DNA of 64,000 nt from Saccharina japonica (GCA_008828725.1 MEHQ01002079.1:62001-126000); one strand, 5' to 3'. Positions 23,701 to 35,689 are shown, counted from the stretch's first letter. Notes: generated by a model from the letters alone, not told the origin. Translations and numbers: made by a program.

Positions 23701-26700
23701 AAACGAATACACGTGCCTGTGTGTCTGTACGCGAGCCGTCTCTCTGAGTGCGGGCCGAAAAAGACCCGCCGGAAAGCCGCTCGCTTGCGACTGCCGCGGG
23801 TACTCAAGGCCTCTCTGCCTGGAGGCCCAAGTTGTGGCACAGAACGTGGCGACGTTCGGCCCCGTATAGGGAGCAGTTTCGCCCCCGTGGGGTTCGTCGT
23901 TGAGAAATATGCCTTTCAAAGGTGGCTGCTAATTTTCTTGCGCTCCTGACAAGGAGAGCTCAATAAGCCACCTCAAGCATCTGAGGAAAGGTAGTTGTTC
24001 GTGCAGCCCGACCAACAATTTCTATGCGCTAAGTCTGAGCCCTAAAACGCTTACACCAGGTGCTTCGTATACTATCTATATTACGGAGGGCCAAATTAAA
24101 TAGGACCAAATATTGTCAGTAAAAATTGATAAATATATAGGTTTTTGTGTATACCGCAGGTCCTATTTACTATGGTCCCCCGTAGTCGTAAAGTTATCGT
24201 ACTAACTGGTCAGAAAAACATTAGCTCAGAAGACAAAAAAAAAACTAACTGCAATCCCCTACCTACCGGGACAGATGAGTCTAACGTCCTTTAGGACCGT
24301 CGCCACCGCCCCTCCGCCTCCTCGGCCGCCACTACTCGAACTGCTTTCCTGCGCGTCGTCTGTACTCCCATTCCCTCCCTCTCCCCTTCATGCGTCACCG
24401 CTTCGTTCTGCTGCGATCCACGATACATATAGGCGTGCGAGGCTGCCCTTGCTGCGGAGAACGACCGAAATCGGGAAGTATCGGCCAAACTGCACGCTTC
24501 CGAGGAAAATGCGCATCTTGTTCGACAGGTGCGGGCGGTGTCATGAGCGCGGGAGGGGGGGGGTGGGGGGGGGTGGCAGGTGGAATTGTGGTCCGACGCG
24601 GTTTTGATGGCCCCGTCGTTGTACAAATACCAGGGTCGATCATCCCGGAACCCTCTGAGCGCACAGCACGGCATACCCATCTGGAACAAACCTTACACAA
24701 CACTGCATATATATGAGGACGTATAAAATCCGTAAGTACGCGCGATCGAAGTATTACACTCAGCTAGCAAAGATGAGCTTCGACGAAATCCTCGAGCTCA
24801 CAGCTGTTGTTGTTTTTTTTAATTTTTTTAATATACTTCATATATATTTATATATATATATACCCTCTTGGATCAATTCTACTTTTCGTACCTGGTACGA
24901 AGAAGAAATGTTAAGTAAACTCACTGCAAAATATAATAATCGTTTACCTGCAGATCCTTCGCTACATCGTACCTGGTACGAAGAAGAAATGCTAAGTAAA
25001 CTCACTGCAAAAATATAGTAATCGTTTTTCCCTGCAGATCCCTCGAACCTACGTAACATTCCGTGTTTTGTTTCCATCCCGTAAAGCTCTTCCAGCGCCC
25101 CAGTCATCCTTCAACCCCCTCCCTAACCTCATTGTCGTCTGTTCTCCCGACCGCTGGGTACTCGTTTTGCTGCGCCGCAGAGGCTGGAGGTGCTGGAGGG
25201 AGCCGAGCTTGAGGGGCGGCGCCTGACCGACCTCCTTCAGGAGGAAGGGGCGTTGCAGAACGCCTTGCGGGAGGACGCGACCGCCGCAAGAGAGGTGTGT
25301 GCGTGTGTTAACGGTTGGGGTCGGGATGAAACACACATGCGTATATACGCGTGGAGGGCTTTTCGTGCGTGAGTATTGACTGCTGTGCCGGACACTGAAC
25401 GTGTCATGGGGCGATGGAGATTCTTTGTTTTGCCACCCGATGTGGAGGATGTCTTTGCCGTTGCTATATACATCCCTGAATTCTACAGCCTCAGATTGTG
25501 TTATTTTCTCCTCATACGGGATGTACACCCTGCGTGAGGACATGTAAAACCCGTAAGTTACGCGCGATCGACGTAGTACACTCAGCTTGCAAAGACGAGT
25601 TTCGGCGAAATCCTCGATCTCATCACAGCCGTCTTAAATTTTTTATTTTATAAATATGTCTTTTGAAGGTGCTCGTCGGCCTTCGAATGGAAATTACGGG
25701 GCAGCGAACAAACCTTTTGCAGCGCCGTTCGTGGTGGTGGCACTGTAAAATATTTAGTAGGAGCCTACAAGGGCACGGGCACGGTGCTTCGTGAGGCAGA
25801 AGACGTCGCGGAGGAGAGTATCATAGCGTACGCATAAGGTACCAGTGAGGGAATGTGACTGCTTCCTGTCTCTTGTCACGTTTCAGACAAACATTTTGTT
25901 TTTTGTTTTTGAGTGAGTCGTCAACGCCTTGTTTCTCGTTCCGTTGCCGTTTATTAGAGAGCTTGCAACGCGCAGCTTCTACTAGTAGTGCCCACATCGA
26001 AGAAGTTGTTTATCTCCCCCTTCCCGACTAGCCTCGCGTCCATTCCTTCCCCTTGGCGTTCCCGTCGCCAGGCGCTACGCGAAGCGCTCGAAGAGAGGGC
26101 AGACCTTGTGCGTGGGCTACAACAGGCGAGGGTTTTCAACGATGAGCTTGCCAAGGTTAGTGGACTGCGAATGTAGTAAACCCCGAGCGCCGCGCGGGTG
26201 TCGTCACCTGTAGCTTGCGGCAGGTGCTTAGGGTCATTCTTATCGAGCAACTTTTTTCCCCATAATTTCCAATATTTTTTTCCGAAAAAAAGAGGAAAAA
26301 GAGGAAATATTTCCATTTTTTTTATCTTCAGAGGGCAAAATGATTGGAAGGCTTCGCGTTCCAATATATGAAAAAAAAATGGAAAAAATGGAAATACAAA
26401 AAATTGCTCAAAAAAATATTGGAAATTTTGGAAATTCATGGCTCCGATAAGAACGGCCCTTATTTTCACCGTTTTACTGCTGAAAAATGTATCCCAGCCT
26501 AATTCCCGAGTATAGTGTCCCCAACAGCGTGGGTGCGGTTCATAAAGCGTTGACATACCGAGGGCGAAGCTTCTGGACAAGGCGGCGCTAGCGAGCGCGC
26601 GCCGCCCGTGCTGATGCCGCCCACAACAGTAGCATTGCCGCTTTCCACACGGAAGACGATGACCACGGGCACCACAGTGTTTGCCTCCTGTCTGTTTGCA

Positions 26701-29700
26701 TAGTGCACGAAACCGACCGGGTGGAGTTTTCGTCTTTGCCTGGCTCCGGGCGCCTTTGGTGAAGGTATCATTTAGTCTCCCTCATATTGTGTCTGTTTTC
26801 TTTGCTTCGCTTCAGAGAGCTCCTCCATGTGTTTAAACGTTTCGATGTCATCGGTGAGCTGCCCGAGGCGTCGGTGTTCCTCACACCTTGCGAGGCGTTG
26901 CCCAATGGGAAACTGCACGACGATTACTGTTAATATTAGCAGTGGGCTGTAAAACCCCACCACTCCACGACTCAGATTACCTCCTAGAATGCAAGCCACG
27001 GCGAGGTTGGCATCTTACCGACCTAAACTGCCCCGTTAGTGTCACTTCCCTCGTCAATGGGCGCACCTTCTGTCCGTGCCGCAGTGCTAACCCCTCCTGT
27101 CTGTCCTGCGGCCATCCATTTCCTGGGGTAGGTCAAGGAGAAAGCGGAGGAACGAGAGCGAGAAGCTTGCGCTCGGTGCGTCGAAGTGAGAGAGGGGAAG
27201 GTGCGCGCTTTCCACTTGAATATACGATATTACTCGCTGACACGCGAACTCTCAGTGCTAGTAGGGCAGGAGGGGGGCGGGGAGGGGGGGGGGTGGGGGA
27301 TGAAACCCAGCTAGGGTTCCGCTCCCTGTGCTTGGGGCTGACAGGGCACATGATTATATGACACCACAAATCACGGTAAGTCGACAGAAACTTGGATTGA
27401 TGGGCGCGGTGAACACGCAAGAACATTCCACGCTTACAGCTGATACTGTTCTGTGCTGTTGCATTTTCCTTACTCCCAACCGCGTTAGAGCGGGTGCTTT
27501 AACCTTTGGAGCATGCGGCGTCTGCTTCCTCTTTATCACGCACGTGGGGGGGCGTACAATAGTACAGCGATGCGTGTTTTGGCTTCTGGGTTATCAGCTC
27601 GGCAAGCACAGGCGCCACCGAAACAATACCAGGCATTCACATGTCCATGCTCCCTGCCCCCCCCCTCCCTCTGTCACCCTCGACAGCTTGCGCTCCAGCG
27701 CGCTTTGCTAGAGCAGCTTTCCGTCGCCCGTGCTGGTCTCCGCGAGGAAAAAGAGAGACGAGAGGAGGCAGAGGCGTCGCTGAGCACGTAAGGCGACAGA
27801 GTGTCATGCCACGTTCTTTTCGTTTGGCACGAGCTATGATACGGAGATACGGGGCGGTGGTAGCGGCGCAACTAGGGAGAAGCCGCCTTTGCGACACCAA
27901 CGCCACCGTGTCAGAAAATGGGTGGCTTTCTCGGTGGGAGCGAGTAGGCTCGCTCCTACGGCTGGGTGTGGTCGAACGCGCCGAGACAGTTCCATTTCCG
28001 TTTTTCGTCGAAGCGTTAAAGGTCTATGGGTCAGGGTCGTTGACGAGAGACGTTGAACTAGCCTAACATGTCCGGGTGGAGTCAGACCCGGCTCGCTCCT
28101 TCACAACTCAGGCGTGGCAGAAGCGCGTCTGTCTGCGAAATCCCTTTATATGCACCGATCCGTCTGGGCGATGCCCTCACAGTCGTGCGCCGTTGGTAAT
28201 CCTCCTCTTGAACGCTTTTGTTAACTTTCGCTCCCCCCCTGACCATGCGTGGTCCCACTTGCCTCACCCACTCCTGTCGTGCTTTTGGCGAGATGCAGGC
28301 TCACTGGCGAAGCGACGGCGTCATCATATAATCGCGTTCGTTCTCGTTCGGAGAACCTTGCCGTTGCCGATAGCGATGATGAAGACGACATCACATTTTC
28401 CCAGGCGAGTCGGTGTGTATGGGCTTGTGCTTCCCGCTTGGCCAAGGGTTGAATTATTATCGTAAGGAACTGTGGTCGAAACTTGCTCCCCTCCGGCCGC
28501 ATCGTGTTCGTCCTACGGCACTGCTCACGGGAGATTACGATCGGTTCTGACGCTAACGCTTGCCCTTTACCCACCCGCCCCCCCCCTAACGTGCGCCATC
28601 CCGGTATTGTAAGGATACGGGGGTCTATGGTCATACGACTACGGCCGTGCGTGGCAATGAGTACACCCCCCCCGCCCCCCCCTTGCCCAGGGTGCTTCTG
28701 ACGAACCTTACTCGGACATTAATGGGCTGGAGATGTGTCCCTTCCCCCCCCCCCCTCTTCCCTCCACATCCTCGTCCCGTCGGTCCTCCTAGCAATGTCC
28801 TGGAGTCCCGTGACTCAGCCTCTCTCCTCGTATCGCAATCCAACGCACGCACACATTCCGTTGCTCGTTTGTGCCCTCGCTGGCAGGGTGACGATCCTGC
28901 TACCTCTCCCTCGCGGCAGTTTCGACCACGAGATACCCTGGTGCAGGACTACCTCGGGAGGGAGGGCGCCGAGCAGTTCCTCAGCGATTGGGACGAGGAA
29001 CGGTCGTCGTCATCGTCGTCGTCGTCGTCACCATCGCCTCCGCCGTCGTTGGTGTCGCCTGCGCCCTTGCCCCCAGCGATGGCTCTCGCTATCAGCAGAG
29101 GGGGCGGTGGCGCGGATGCTACGCGGTGTCTGCAGGAGCCAGCGCCGATTGAACCGCCGCCGCCGCCGTTGCCACCACCGAAGGTAGTAGCCGACCCGAC
29201 GAACGGAATCCAGCGATCGAATTCCGCAGGACAAACGCACACCCAAGACGTACACGATTCGATCCGTTCGGGTGGGGGAAGGGGGGGGTCTGCATCAGCT
29301 GCGATCGCCGGTCCATCGGTTATCCCTACGCGAGAAGAACGCGTGTCGCCCTTAGTGCCAGCGAACAATGCGTTCGGAGCGAGAGATAAAAACGTGGCAT
29401 TGCGTAAGGTTAATGGGGACGCCACTTCATCGGCAAGTCTAGCTCCGGGGGAAGTACGTGCCGTTGCACAGACCTCGGACCTCAGTGAGCCTTCATGCGG
29501 TCGCCCCTCGTGCTCGGTCAGTAAGATGGGTGACGCCGGCGTTTTGGCTACTGTGCCGACACAAGACAGCCTCGATGCCCGCGATGTGTCCGCAAGGTAC
29601 TCGCCGAAGAGCGACGCTGACGGGGATATATCGCAAGGTTTTTCTCGACGACGCTCTCTTTCGCGGTCTGGCGTGCACCAACACTCAGGCAGCAACAGTA

Positions 29701-30059
29701 GCGCCGAGCTCAGCACCGGTCCTGCGACGACCAGTGCTGCCGCCAACCCTTCGCCTAAGACCTTGGAGTTCCGCTCGGAATCGGCGGGTGGCGGCACTGA
29801 TGATGGTGGAGACGACCGAACAAGCAGTAGGGGTGGCCACTGCAGCAACAGTGGTGGTGTTAGGGATAGTAAGAGTGGTGCGATCGGTGTTGGTGTTGGT
29901 GCTGCTGGTGGTGGTGCTGGCGCAGTGTGCGAAGTGGACGGGGGCAAGGACAGTGCTGATGAGGCGGTTGCACCGGCACTACCGGCGGTAGGACGACGGA
30001 GAAGGCCTCCACGGTCCTCCTTGCTCGACTTAGCGTATCAGAGCATCGACGACATATAA
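17762..30059 (+). CDS. Unrecognised coiled-coil protein with disordered C-terminus, at least 15 exons
   Basis: Phase-compatible exons: 17762-17801, 17939-18026, 18270-18403, 20286-20385, 21281-21400, 22212-22357, 23095-23169, 23590-23692, 24442-24528, 25181-25294, 26072-26155, 27132-27185, 27687-27787, 28299-28404, 28887-30059 (TAA stop), about 840 aa. The exons encode heptad-like, Glu/Arg/Leu/Ala-rich helices such as ASVSRRSAAAALKELEAERR and LALQRALLEQLSVARAGLRE, typical of a long coiled coil. The last exon (391 codons) is Ser/Gly/Pro-rich and ends SSLLDLAYQSIDDI. Two introns (22358-23094 and 28405-28886) need GC donors to keep phase. The 5' end and start codon were not found. A further coiled-coil-like open segment at 19247-19327 does not fit the phase and may be an alternative exon. 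No family is recognised; a structural or scaffold role is an inference. Confidence 0.65.
18470..18715 (+). repeat. Dispersed repeat D, copy 1, with ATGATCTGT tandem core
   Basis: Several TGATCTGTA-type units are followed by GCGTTGCCGGGTGGG and TTTCCTGGGTTGG. The same order occurs at 44915-45140 and 48594-48820. It lies in an intron of the coiled-coil gene. Confidence 0.7.
21435..21500. repeat. (TTG/CTG)n microsatellite
   Basis: Mixed TTG, CTG and GTG triplets just 3' of the exon ending at 21400. Confidence 0.75.
22423..22505 (+). repeat. Poly-C-tailed short retroposon, family Q, copy 2
   Basis: Contains TGTCGAAAGGGATGCGTGGC, CAATGGTCAAATG and ATGAGTACGCCCGC followed by poly-C. It lies in an intron of the coiled-coil gene. 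Confidence 0.7.
22809..22919. mobile_element. Stowaway/mariner-like MITE, copy 1
   Basis: A 111-bp foldback flanked by TA (22807-22808 and 22920-22921). The termini are TTACGGGGAACCATAGTAAA and its near inverse, with GTAGGTCCTATTTACTATGG before the 3' end. The TA duplication points to the Tc1/mariner superfamily. Related copies are at 24081 and 31696. Confidence 0.75.
24081..24184. mobile_element. Stowaway/mariner-like MITE, copy 2
   Basis: Same termini as the copy at 22809 (AATAGGACCAAATATTGT inside one arm, AGGTCCTATTTACTATGG in the other). The 3' TA is mutated. Confidence 0.7.
24714..24850 (+). repeat. Dispersed repeat T, copy 1, AT-rich tailed
   Basis: Contains AGTACGCGCGATCGAAGTAT and GACGAAATCCTCGAGCTC, then a T/A-rich tail. 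Similar sequence is at 25475-25640 (plus) and 40640-40810 (minus). The A/T-rich end suggests a retroposon. Confidence 0.6.
24887..25048. repeat. 81-bp tandem duplication
   Basis: Two adjacent units, each starting CGTACCTGGTACGAAGAAG and containing ACTCACTGCAAAA, offset by 81 bp, with few differences. Confidence 0.8.
25475..25640 (+). repeat. Dispersed repeat T, copy 2
   Basis: Shares GTACACCCTGCGTGAGGACA-type sequence and the ACGCGCGATCGA segment with the copies at 24714 and 40640. Confidence 0.6.
26231..26459. mobile_element. PIF/Harbinger-like MITE, 229 bp
   Basis: Flanked by TTA on both sides (26228-26230 and 26460-26462). Starts GGGTCATTCTTATCG and ends CGATAAGAACGGCCC, near-perfect terminal inverted repeats. 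The interior is A/T-rich with GGAAAAAGAGGAAAT-like tracts and their inverses. TTA duplication and GGGYC termini are PIF/Harbinger hallmarks. Confidence 0.75.
28405..28886 (+). other. Predicted GC-AG intron in the coiled-coil gene
   Basis: Donor CAG|GCGAGT after an acidic stretch (VADSDDEDDITFSQ), acceptor CTGGCAG|GGT, phase 0 on both sides. The intron contains a family P retroposon with its poly-C tail. Confidence 0.55.
28585..28685 (+). repeat. Poly-C-tailed short retroposon, family P, copy 2
   Basis: Contains GTATTGTAAGGATACGGGGG, TCTATGGTCATACGACTACG and GAGTACACCCCCCC. It lies inside the last intron of the coiled-coil gene. Confidence 0.7.
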
Positions 30060-30707
30060 GTAGCGTGCACTACTACGGTGAGTGTGCCGTGTGAAACAAC
30101 CAACGAAAAAAAGAGGGGAAATCCTCGGTTAAATACACTGTAACCTGCAGTTGGGCTATTCCGTTTCTATTCAAGTTACCGATATGTGATTGTCGTTTTA
30201 AACACATGTTAGGAGTGTCCACAGCAGTGTTCTAGGGGATTAAACCCCACGGTGACTTACCGGTATTCACCCCGCGCGAGGCTGTACCCATGTGACATGA
30301 CGTGATGTTTTCTCATCCACAATGCGCGGTATCCTCAGGGGCATGCCGCACGCCTCACGAGAGATGGGTGGTGGCACTGACTGACATAACTGGTAGTGTG
30401 TTTGCGACCATCTCGGGGTTCGTGATCTGTCTTTCACTTGCGACGCCCTCCGCCGCCAGTCACACGTGTTCAATATATTTCCATTTGTGTTGGCCCTGCG
30501 CCGGCCGCCCCCCTCCCCCCATTGCTTCGTTGGGGGTGGATGGGATGATTTGGTCTGCCAACGCGCGGCACAGGGTCGCTAACTTCTGTTCCAATTGTTC
30601 TTCGTCGAAAACCTTTTCGCCCCCCCAAGCGGTTCTTAGTAGGATGCAGCTCACCCTTCATGCGACTCGCCCAACACCTCACGGTGCTTCGCGCTTGGTG
30701 CTAGCAA

Positions 30708-30825
30708 TGTCTTCCTGGTCGGTGAAAACCCGACATGCTCCGTCCCGGTATTGTAGGGATGCGAGGGTCTATGGTCATACGACTACGGCCATGCATGAAA
30801 ATGAAGTACCCCCCCCCCTTCTCTG
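30708..30825 (+). repeat. Poly-C-tailed short retroposon, family P, copy 3
   Basis: Most complete copy: GGTCGGTGAAAACCCGACAT, TCCCGGTATTGTAGGGATGC, TATGGTCATACGACTACGGC, then GAAGTACCCCCCCCC. Confidence 0.75.
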
Positions 30826-30936
30826 GGTATAGACTAGCGGTCCGTTTAGCCCTGGTGTCTGGTGGAACCCCTGGTGTTTGGTGTTTTTACGCTTCGTCGA
30901 ATGCCGTACTGATATACTGCTGTCTTTCGATATTCC

Positions 30937-31580
30937 GCTTCAATGACAGATCGGCACCGATGATGATGCAGAACACCACTACCAGGGGTCGCATCGACAC
31001 ACAGAGCACCACCGTCTGGAGCTGCACCCTACAGTACCTCGAGCACACACAAGATGGCCTGTCACCGAGGCGACGAGGCACAAGAAAGGCTCCACCTTGC
31101 AGAAGAAGCAGTTCGCTATGCGAGACACGACGGCACATCTTCCGACGAAGGCGGAGGTAAGGCAGCATCAAAAGCCAGTGAGCAATGAGGGAAGCAGCCG
31201 TCAAAGAAGAGGCCAACCTGCGACTGGACCGGCTCATCGACAAATCATCTTCTCTCATATACGAGAGCAGATATTTCGTCGATGAGCCGAACCAGTCGCA
31301 GATTGGCCTCTCTTTTGGGGTCTGCTTCGCTCATTACTCGCTGACTTTTGGTGCTGCCTCGCCGTCGCCTCCCTCGTCGGGGGAGATGTCGTGACTCGCA
31401 TAGCGAAATGCTTCTTCTGCAAAGGTAGAGCCTTCCTTGTACCTCTCGTCGTCGGCGTGTGTACTCGAGGCACAGCAGTAGGGTGACGCCGATTTGCGGC
31501 TCCAGATAGATGTCGGCAGTGCTCTGTGCGTCGATGCGGTCCCTGATGGTGGTGCTCTGCTTCATCAATGAATATCTGAC
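30937..31580. repeat. Large inverted repeat with about 320-bp arms
   Basis: The two arms (about 30937-31257 and 31258-31580) are inverse copies with moderate divergence, meeting at CTCTCATATACGAGAG. Shared blocks include GACTGGACCGGCTCATCGAC in one arm and its near inverse in the other. Both arms keep an open frame with similar residues, so this may be two head-to-head copies of one coding fragment. Family unknown. Confidence 0.7.
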
Positions 31581-31695
31581 ATTGAACAGCCCCAATCAAA
31601 ATACTCCGTGTACGTATGTATGTACGTAGCCGTTCTCTTTACGTAGTGTGATATTTCCGAAAGCTGTTAATAGCTTCCGTGGACAAAAAATACTA

Positions 31696-31800
31696 TTACG
31701 AGGGACCATAGTAAATAGGACCAAAAATGGTTAGTGAAAATAGGTAAATATATAGTTTTTTGTGTGTATCGTAGGTCCTATTTACTATGCCCCCCCGCAA
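31696..31800. mobile_element. Stowaway/mariner-like MITE, copy 3
   Basis: A 105-bp foldback flanked by TA (31694-31695 and 31801-31802). Starts TTACGAGGGACCATAGTAAA and ends with a CTATTTACTATGCCCCCCCG-type sequence. It sits directly at the edge of dispersed repeat R. Confidence 0.75.
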
Positions 31801-31802
31801 TA

Positions 31803-32010
31803 GTAGAGATGTAAGTGAGGCAAGGTGGCCTCTTGCTGCTGGCCGTGTGCGGTTGAAGAAAAAAAAAACGTAGTAAATAGTTGAAACCCCACCGCACTCA
31901 AAACACGCCACCAAATCCACAGCAGCCCGGCGACCGGCGACCAACTCGAGGCGGCGTGCGCCTAAGCACCTTCCACGCGTTGGCCCATACCTGTTCGCTT
32001 CCATAGTAGA
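31803..32010. repeat. Dispersed repeat R, copy 2
   Basis: Matches 14400-14640 in order: AGTGAGGCAAGG, CCACAGCAGCCCGGCGACCG, CCACGCGTTGGCCC. Confidence 0.6.
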
Positions 32011-35000
32011 TTCCGAGGTTTGTGGAAATCGGCCCCGAACAACTCTCACATTCAGTGCTATTGCCATAAAACGCAGACAGGCAGTAAACAGCACACAGCA
32101 GACAGACCCTGTAGACAGACTACTTATGTTATGGAAGTCTGTTAGTTTTTTTTGCCTTATGCGCAAAAAACAGCCTCATTATTATACATAGGTTTGACTG
32201 CCCCCAAGACTTTACTCTTAGGTTTTCCTTCTGGGGTGAATCTCAAACCACTACGTATAGACATTGAGGCGTGGATCTTGAAGGGGATACGAATCTGAAG
32301 CGGACATGTGAGGGCGATTGTTTTAGGACCCCGGGGCGTCAAACCAGCCAGCCCCTACCCAACAAAAGCGCCAAGCACGTCATGCCATACAGTTCTATCC
32401 CACCCCCCCCCCCTCAAATTATCCTCTACGATTTCCCCCCAGTAGCAGCAGCAGGCTGCGATGCTCGTACATCGTACGGCAGTAGTACAGTAGTAGTATA
32501 CGCTGACCTAGCCCCGCGGGGCACCGAGGATATAGCGGGCGAGGGGCCTCCCTGGTATATGTGCACAGCTAGCTATAAATGCGCTCAAGCACGTTCACCA
32601 CAACAAAAGGACACCACAAAGAAAAACACACAACATATATATCAGTAACAGTACGTAGCAGCAGCAGGAACCCTCACAAAGTCGCGGACGATCTACGTAT
32701 GTTGTACGTATGATACCAGCAATCGGTCATCGCTACCAAGCCCATCAACCTACGAGAGTGCGTGTATCATGGTATCATGGTATCATACACCATCCCGTAG
32801 GACCACACTGTGACGTAGTGGTATGAATACACGAGGCTCAGCATCATCCACGAAGCGAAAAAAACGCACACGCGCGATCAACAACAATAATAGCAAATAA
32901 CGTAACTACAGTACCACCTGTGTTATCCATCAATTCATTTGAAAAAAAAAGACATTTCCCAACTTTAGAATGATTTTGTCCTTCCTGTTATGTATTTTTT
33001 GTGGTCTGTCCCCGGCGTTTTCTCATTTTTTTGTCGTTCGAGGTTGTACCAGCTTCCTTTCCGCTTCCTCCTTGCGCATCGCATGTCTCCCCTCGTTCCT
33101 CCACATAATATACTTCCGCGAGCACCGTACGAGCGTTCCTTGTTGCTTGCTCCCCCTCTCCTCGATCTCTCGCGTTAAAAAAATAAACTACAGGTAGATA
33201 AGACTCTTAGGAAATCAGTTCGTGGGCCCCTACGTATCACTAAGACCTCAGTAAACTTGTGAGCAAAGAAAGACATAACAGAAGAGTGCATCTGCGCCTC
33301 GACTGTCGCCCCAACGGCGGGGATAAAAGCTTCCTGCCAAAACAAAGGGCGATGCGGGATCATCGTCGCCATGTATATACACCCGCGTAAAAGGTTTCGC
33401 GAGCAAGCAATTTTCGACTCAAGGAAGGGTGCTCGCCGTAGTCTAGTTAGCCGGGGGATATGAGGGGAGGATCCCCGGTTCGACTCGGCGACGTCAGTAG
33501 CATGTTGCCTTCTTGACTGAGTAGCGTGGAGAACACGCCAGGTGCAGGGTATACTAGGATCGGGTACGAGACGGCTGATTCCAGAGATCGACAGCGAACG
33601 ATGGCGCGAAGTGTGGCCAGGGAGTAACCCTTGCCTCGTACGTATTCGAAGGATATGTTGGGATGTAGTCAGTCGTTATACTCGTGCACGGGACAAACTT
33701 ATACCGAGCTGACGGCAACAACAGCGAGTAGTCTTGGCATACGAATAGCAACAGTCGCACAATAATACGAGTACTGCTGTATGCAGATATCTATAACCTC
33801 GACAAATGATGGAAACCGACGCGGGACAGTATCCATGCGACGGTTCAGTCGAGAGCCTGGCACCTGGCACCCACATCGCCCCCCAATGCTTGAAAGTGAA
33901 ACACTGGAAAACCCACAGCACACATTTCGAAAACACAGATACCAAACGCGCGAGCATCACAAACTGCAGTATACCGGGTATCATTTTATTACGGCAGCAG
34001 CAGTAGAATACTATTTCGACAGCAGCAGAAGACTACTTCGAAGCATTTGAACAAAAAAGAGCTACGACGAGCCTCGCTGAAGATCTCTAATATGAATATG
34101 AATACTTTGCACCAAGTTCTTCGTGTACAATACCGTTGTCGGGCGTACTACAACAGTAGTACGTGGTGGGATAGCAAAAAAGAGCTACTTACTACTTGGT
34201 ATGCTACGTTCACTACGACCAGCCGCACGGGACACCTACTGTACACGAATACTTTATAGCCTGGTAGCAAACTTCTCCAGGTACCACAGACCTCAGAATA
34301 TACGTATTATTGCAACTGCTGCCAGCGTTTTGCACGATGAGTGAATTGTGGTTGCTTCGCCCCGGCGCATCGTTGACTACTACTGTTGACTCCAATCACC
34401 GAGAGCTCTTTCTTTCGCTCTTCACACCACGCATGGGTCGTCGAAAAACGACGATAACAAAATGCATGCGCGCTGCAAAACGAAAGCCTTTCGGCGCCTA
34501 CTACTATAGTGCGCTTTGATGTCCTGCTACTACTACTGTATACCTTGTACCTCTATACCATACTATCCAACTGGATACGAAATATTTCACCCCTCTTACT
34601 CCCAGCTTACTCTTCTACCCCTCGTAGAGATAACCGCGTCACAATCCTTGTATATAGTACCGTACCCACGGATTGCATTCATTCAACCTTTATTTTACAG
34701 CAAAAAAAAAATAATTCGACGCAGCAAGTCGACGAGGAAAGTAAGAAAGGGCTGAACTCTTCTCGCGATAAAAATGATTTCACGAACCGTAGTGGGAAGT
34801 GGGAAGGGGGGAGAAGAGAGCCAGCTATGTGACCCCGCATCCGAGATACGACTACAGCACTAGGAAGGAAAGAGAACCAAAAAAGACGAAGAAGATAATG
34901 AATGGTAAGAAGAAAAAATTCGACGATGAATCAACGAAGCACACATCTAAAACTCGTCCACTACCTTGTGGACTAGAATGACGCATGAAGCGTTGGAAAC

Positions 35001-35134
35001 GGCAACAACGACGAAGAACAAATCAACCACGGTATTTTTGGTCTTTGCAGCACAAACCTTGTTCACCAAACCAATCGCCGAAGAGACTTGACAAATAAAA
35101 TACGAGGGAAACGCAGCAAACAACTTCACAAATA
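32011..35134. other. Gene-poor region
   Basis: No coding region can be supported. A tRNA-like sequence occurs at 33428-33492, with A-box-like TAGTCTAGTTAGCCGG, B-box GGTTCGACTC and a partial TCGCCG/CGGCGA end pairing. A minus-strand open stretch at 33175-33372 has protein-like composition but no recognised family. Otherwise the region is AT-rich with short CAGCAG and GTAC-rich runs. Confidence 0.4.
33428..33492 (+). repeat. tRNA-like sequence (pseudo-tRNA or SINE head)
   Basis: An A-box-like stretch and GGTTCGACTC lie about 45 nt apart and the ends can pair over six bases. The anticodon arm is not regular, so a functional tRNA is not claimed. Confidence 0.35.
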
Positions 35135-35689
35135 TAATATACGAGGGAATAAGAGCCCCCCCCGCCCCCACGGCGGTAGGGCCACAAGCGTGAGCGGCTC
35201 GTATTAAAAAAATAACTCAATAGGAAGGACACTATTTATTTCCGCTGCTTTTTTTTTTCGGGTGCTTATGAGTGATGAACGTTAAAGCTCATGCTACACA
35301 TTGTTGTCGGATATCAAGAATACTTCGTACGATTATTTGGGCAAAAATATCGAAGGATTACTTGTTTCTGTCTCAAGGCGGGATAATCATCATAATGTAG
35401 CAGTTGCAAACAACGACATTATATGGAGAGGGGGTTGTCGTTCGATGCTTCCTCGGAAGTCAACGGGGAGGAGGTTGAAGGTGTAGGGCTAATTGAAGAC
35501 ACCTAGTTTTCGTAGTATCGGCGATTGCAAATCACCGTTTTAGGTGTGGACTTATTGGGGCCTGGGTGAATGAAATATGTGAGATTTCATCATGTTGGCA
35601 CAGCAGCAGTAATTTTCACTAATAATATCGCTACACATTGTCGGGTGGGGTTAGGATTACGCTGGGCTGGGTAATTCGTCGATATTTTA

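Noticed and set aside
26772-26999. Minus-strand segment with a coiled-coil-like stretch opposite the coiled-coil gene
   Set aside because: The plus-strand exons at 26155 and 27132 join in phase without it, and it lacks start or splice support.
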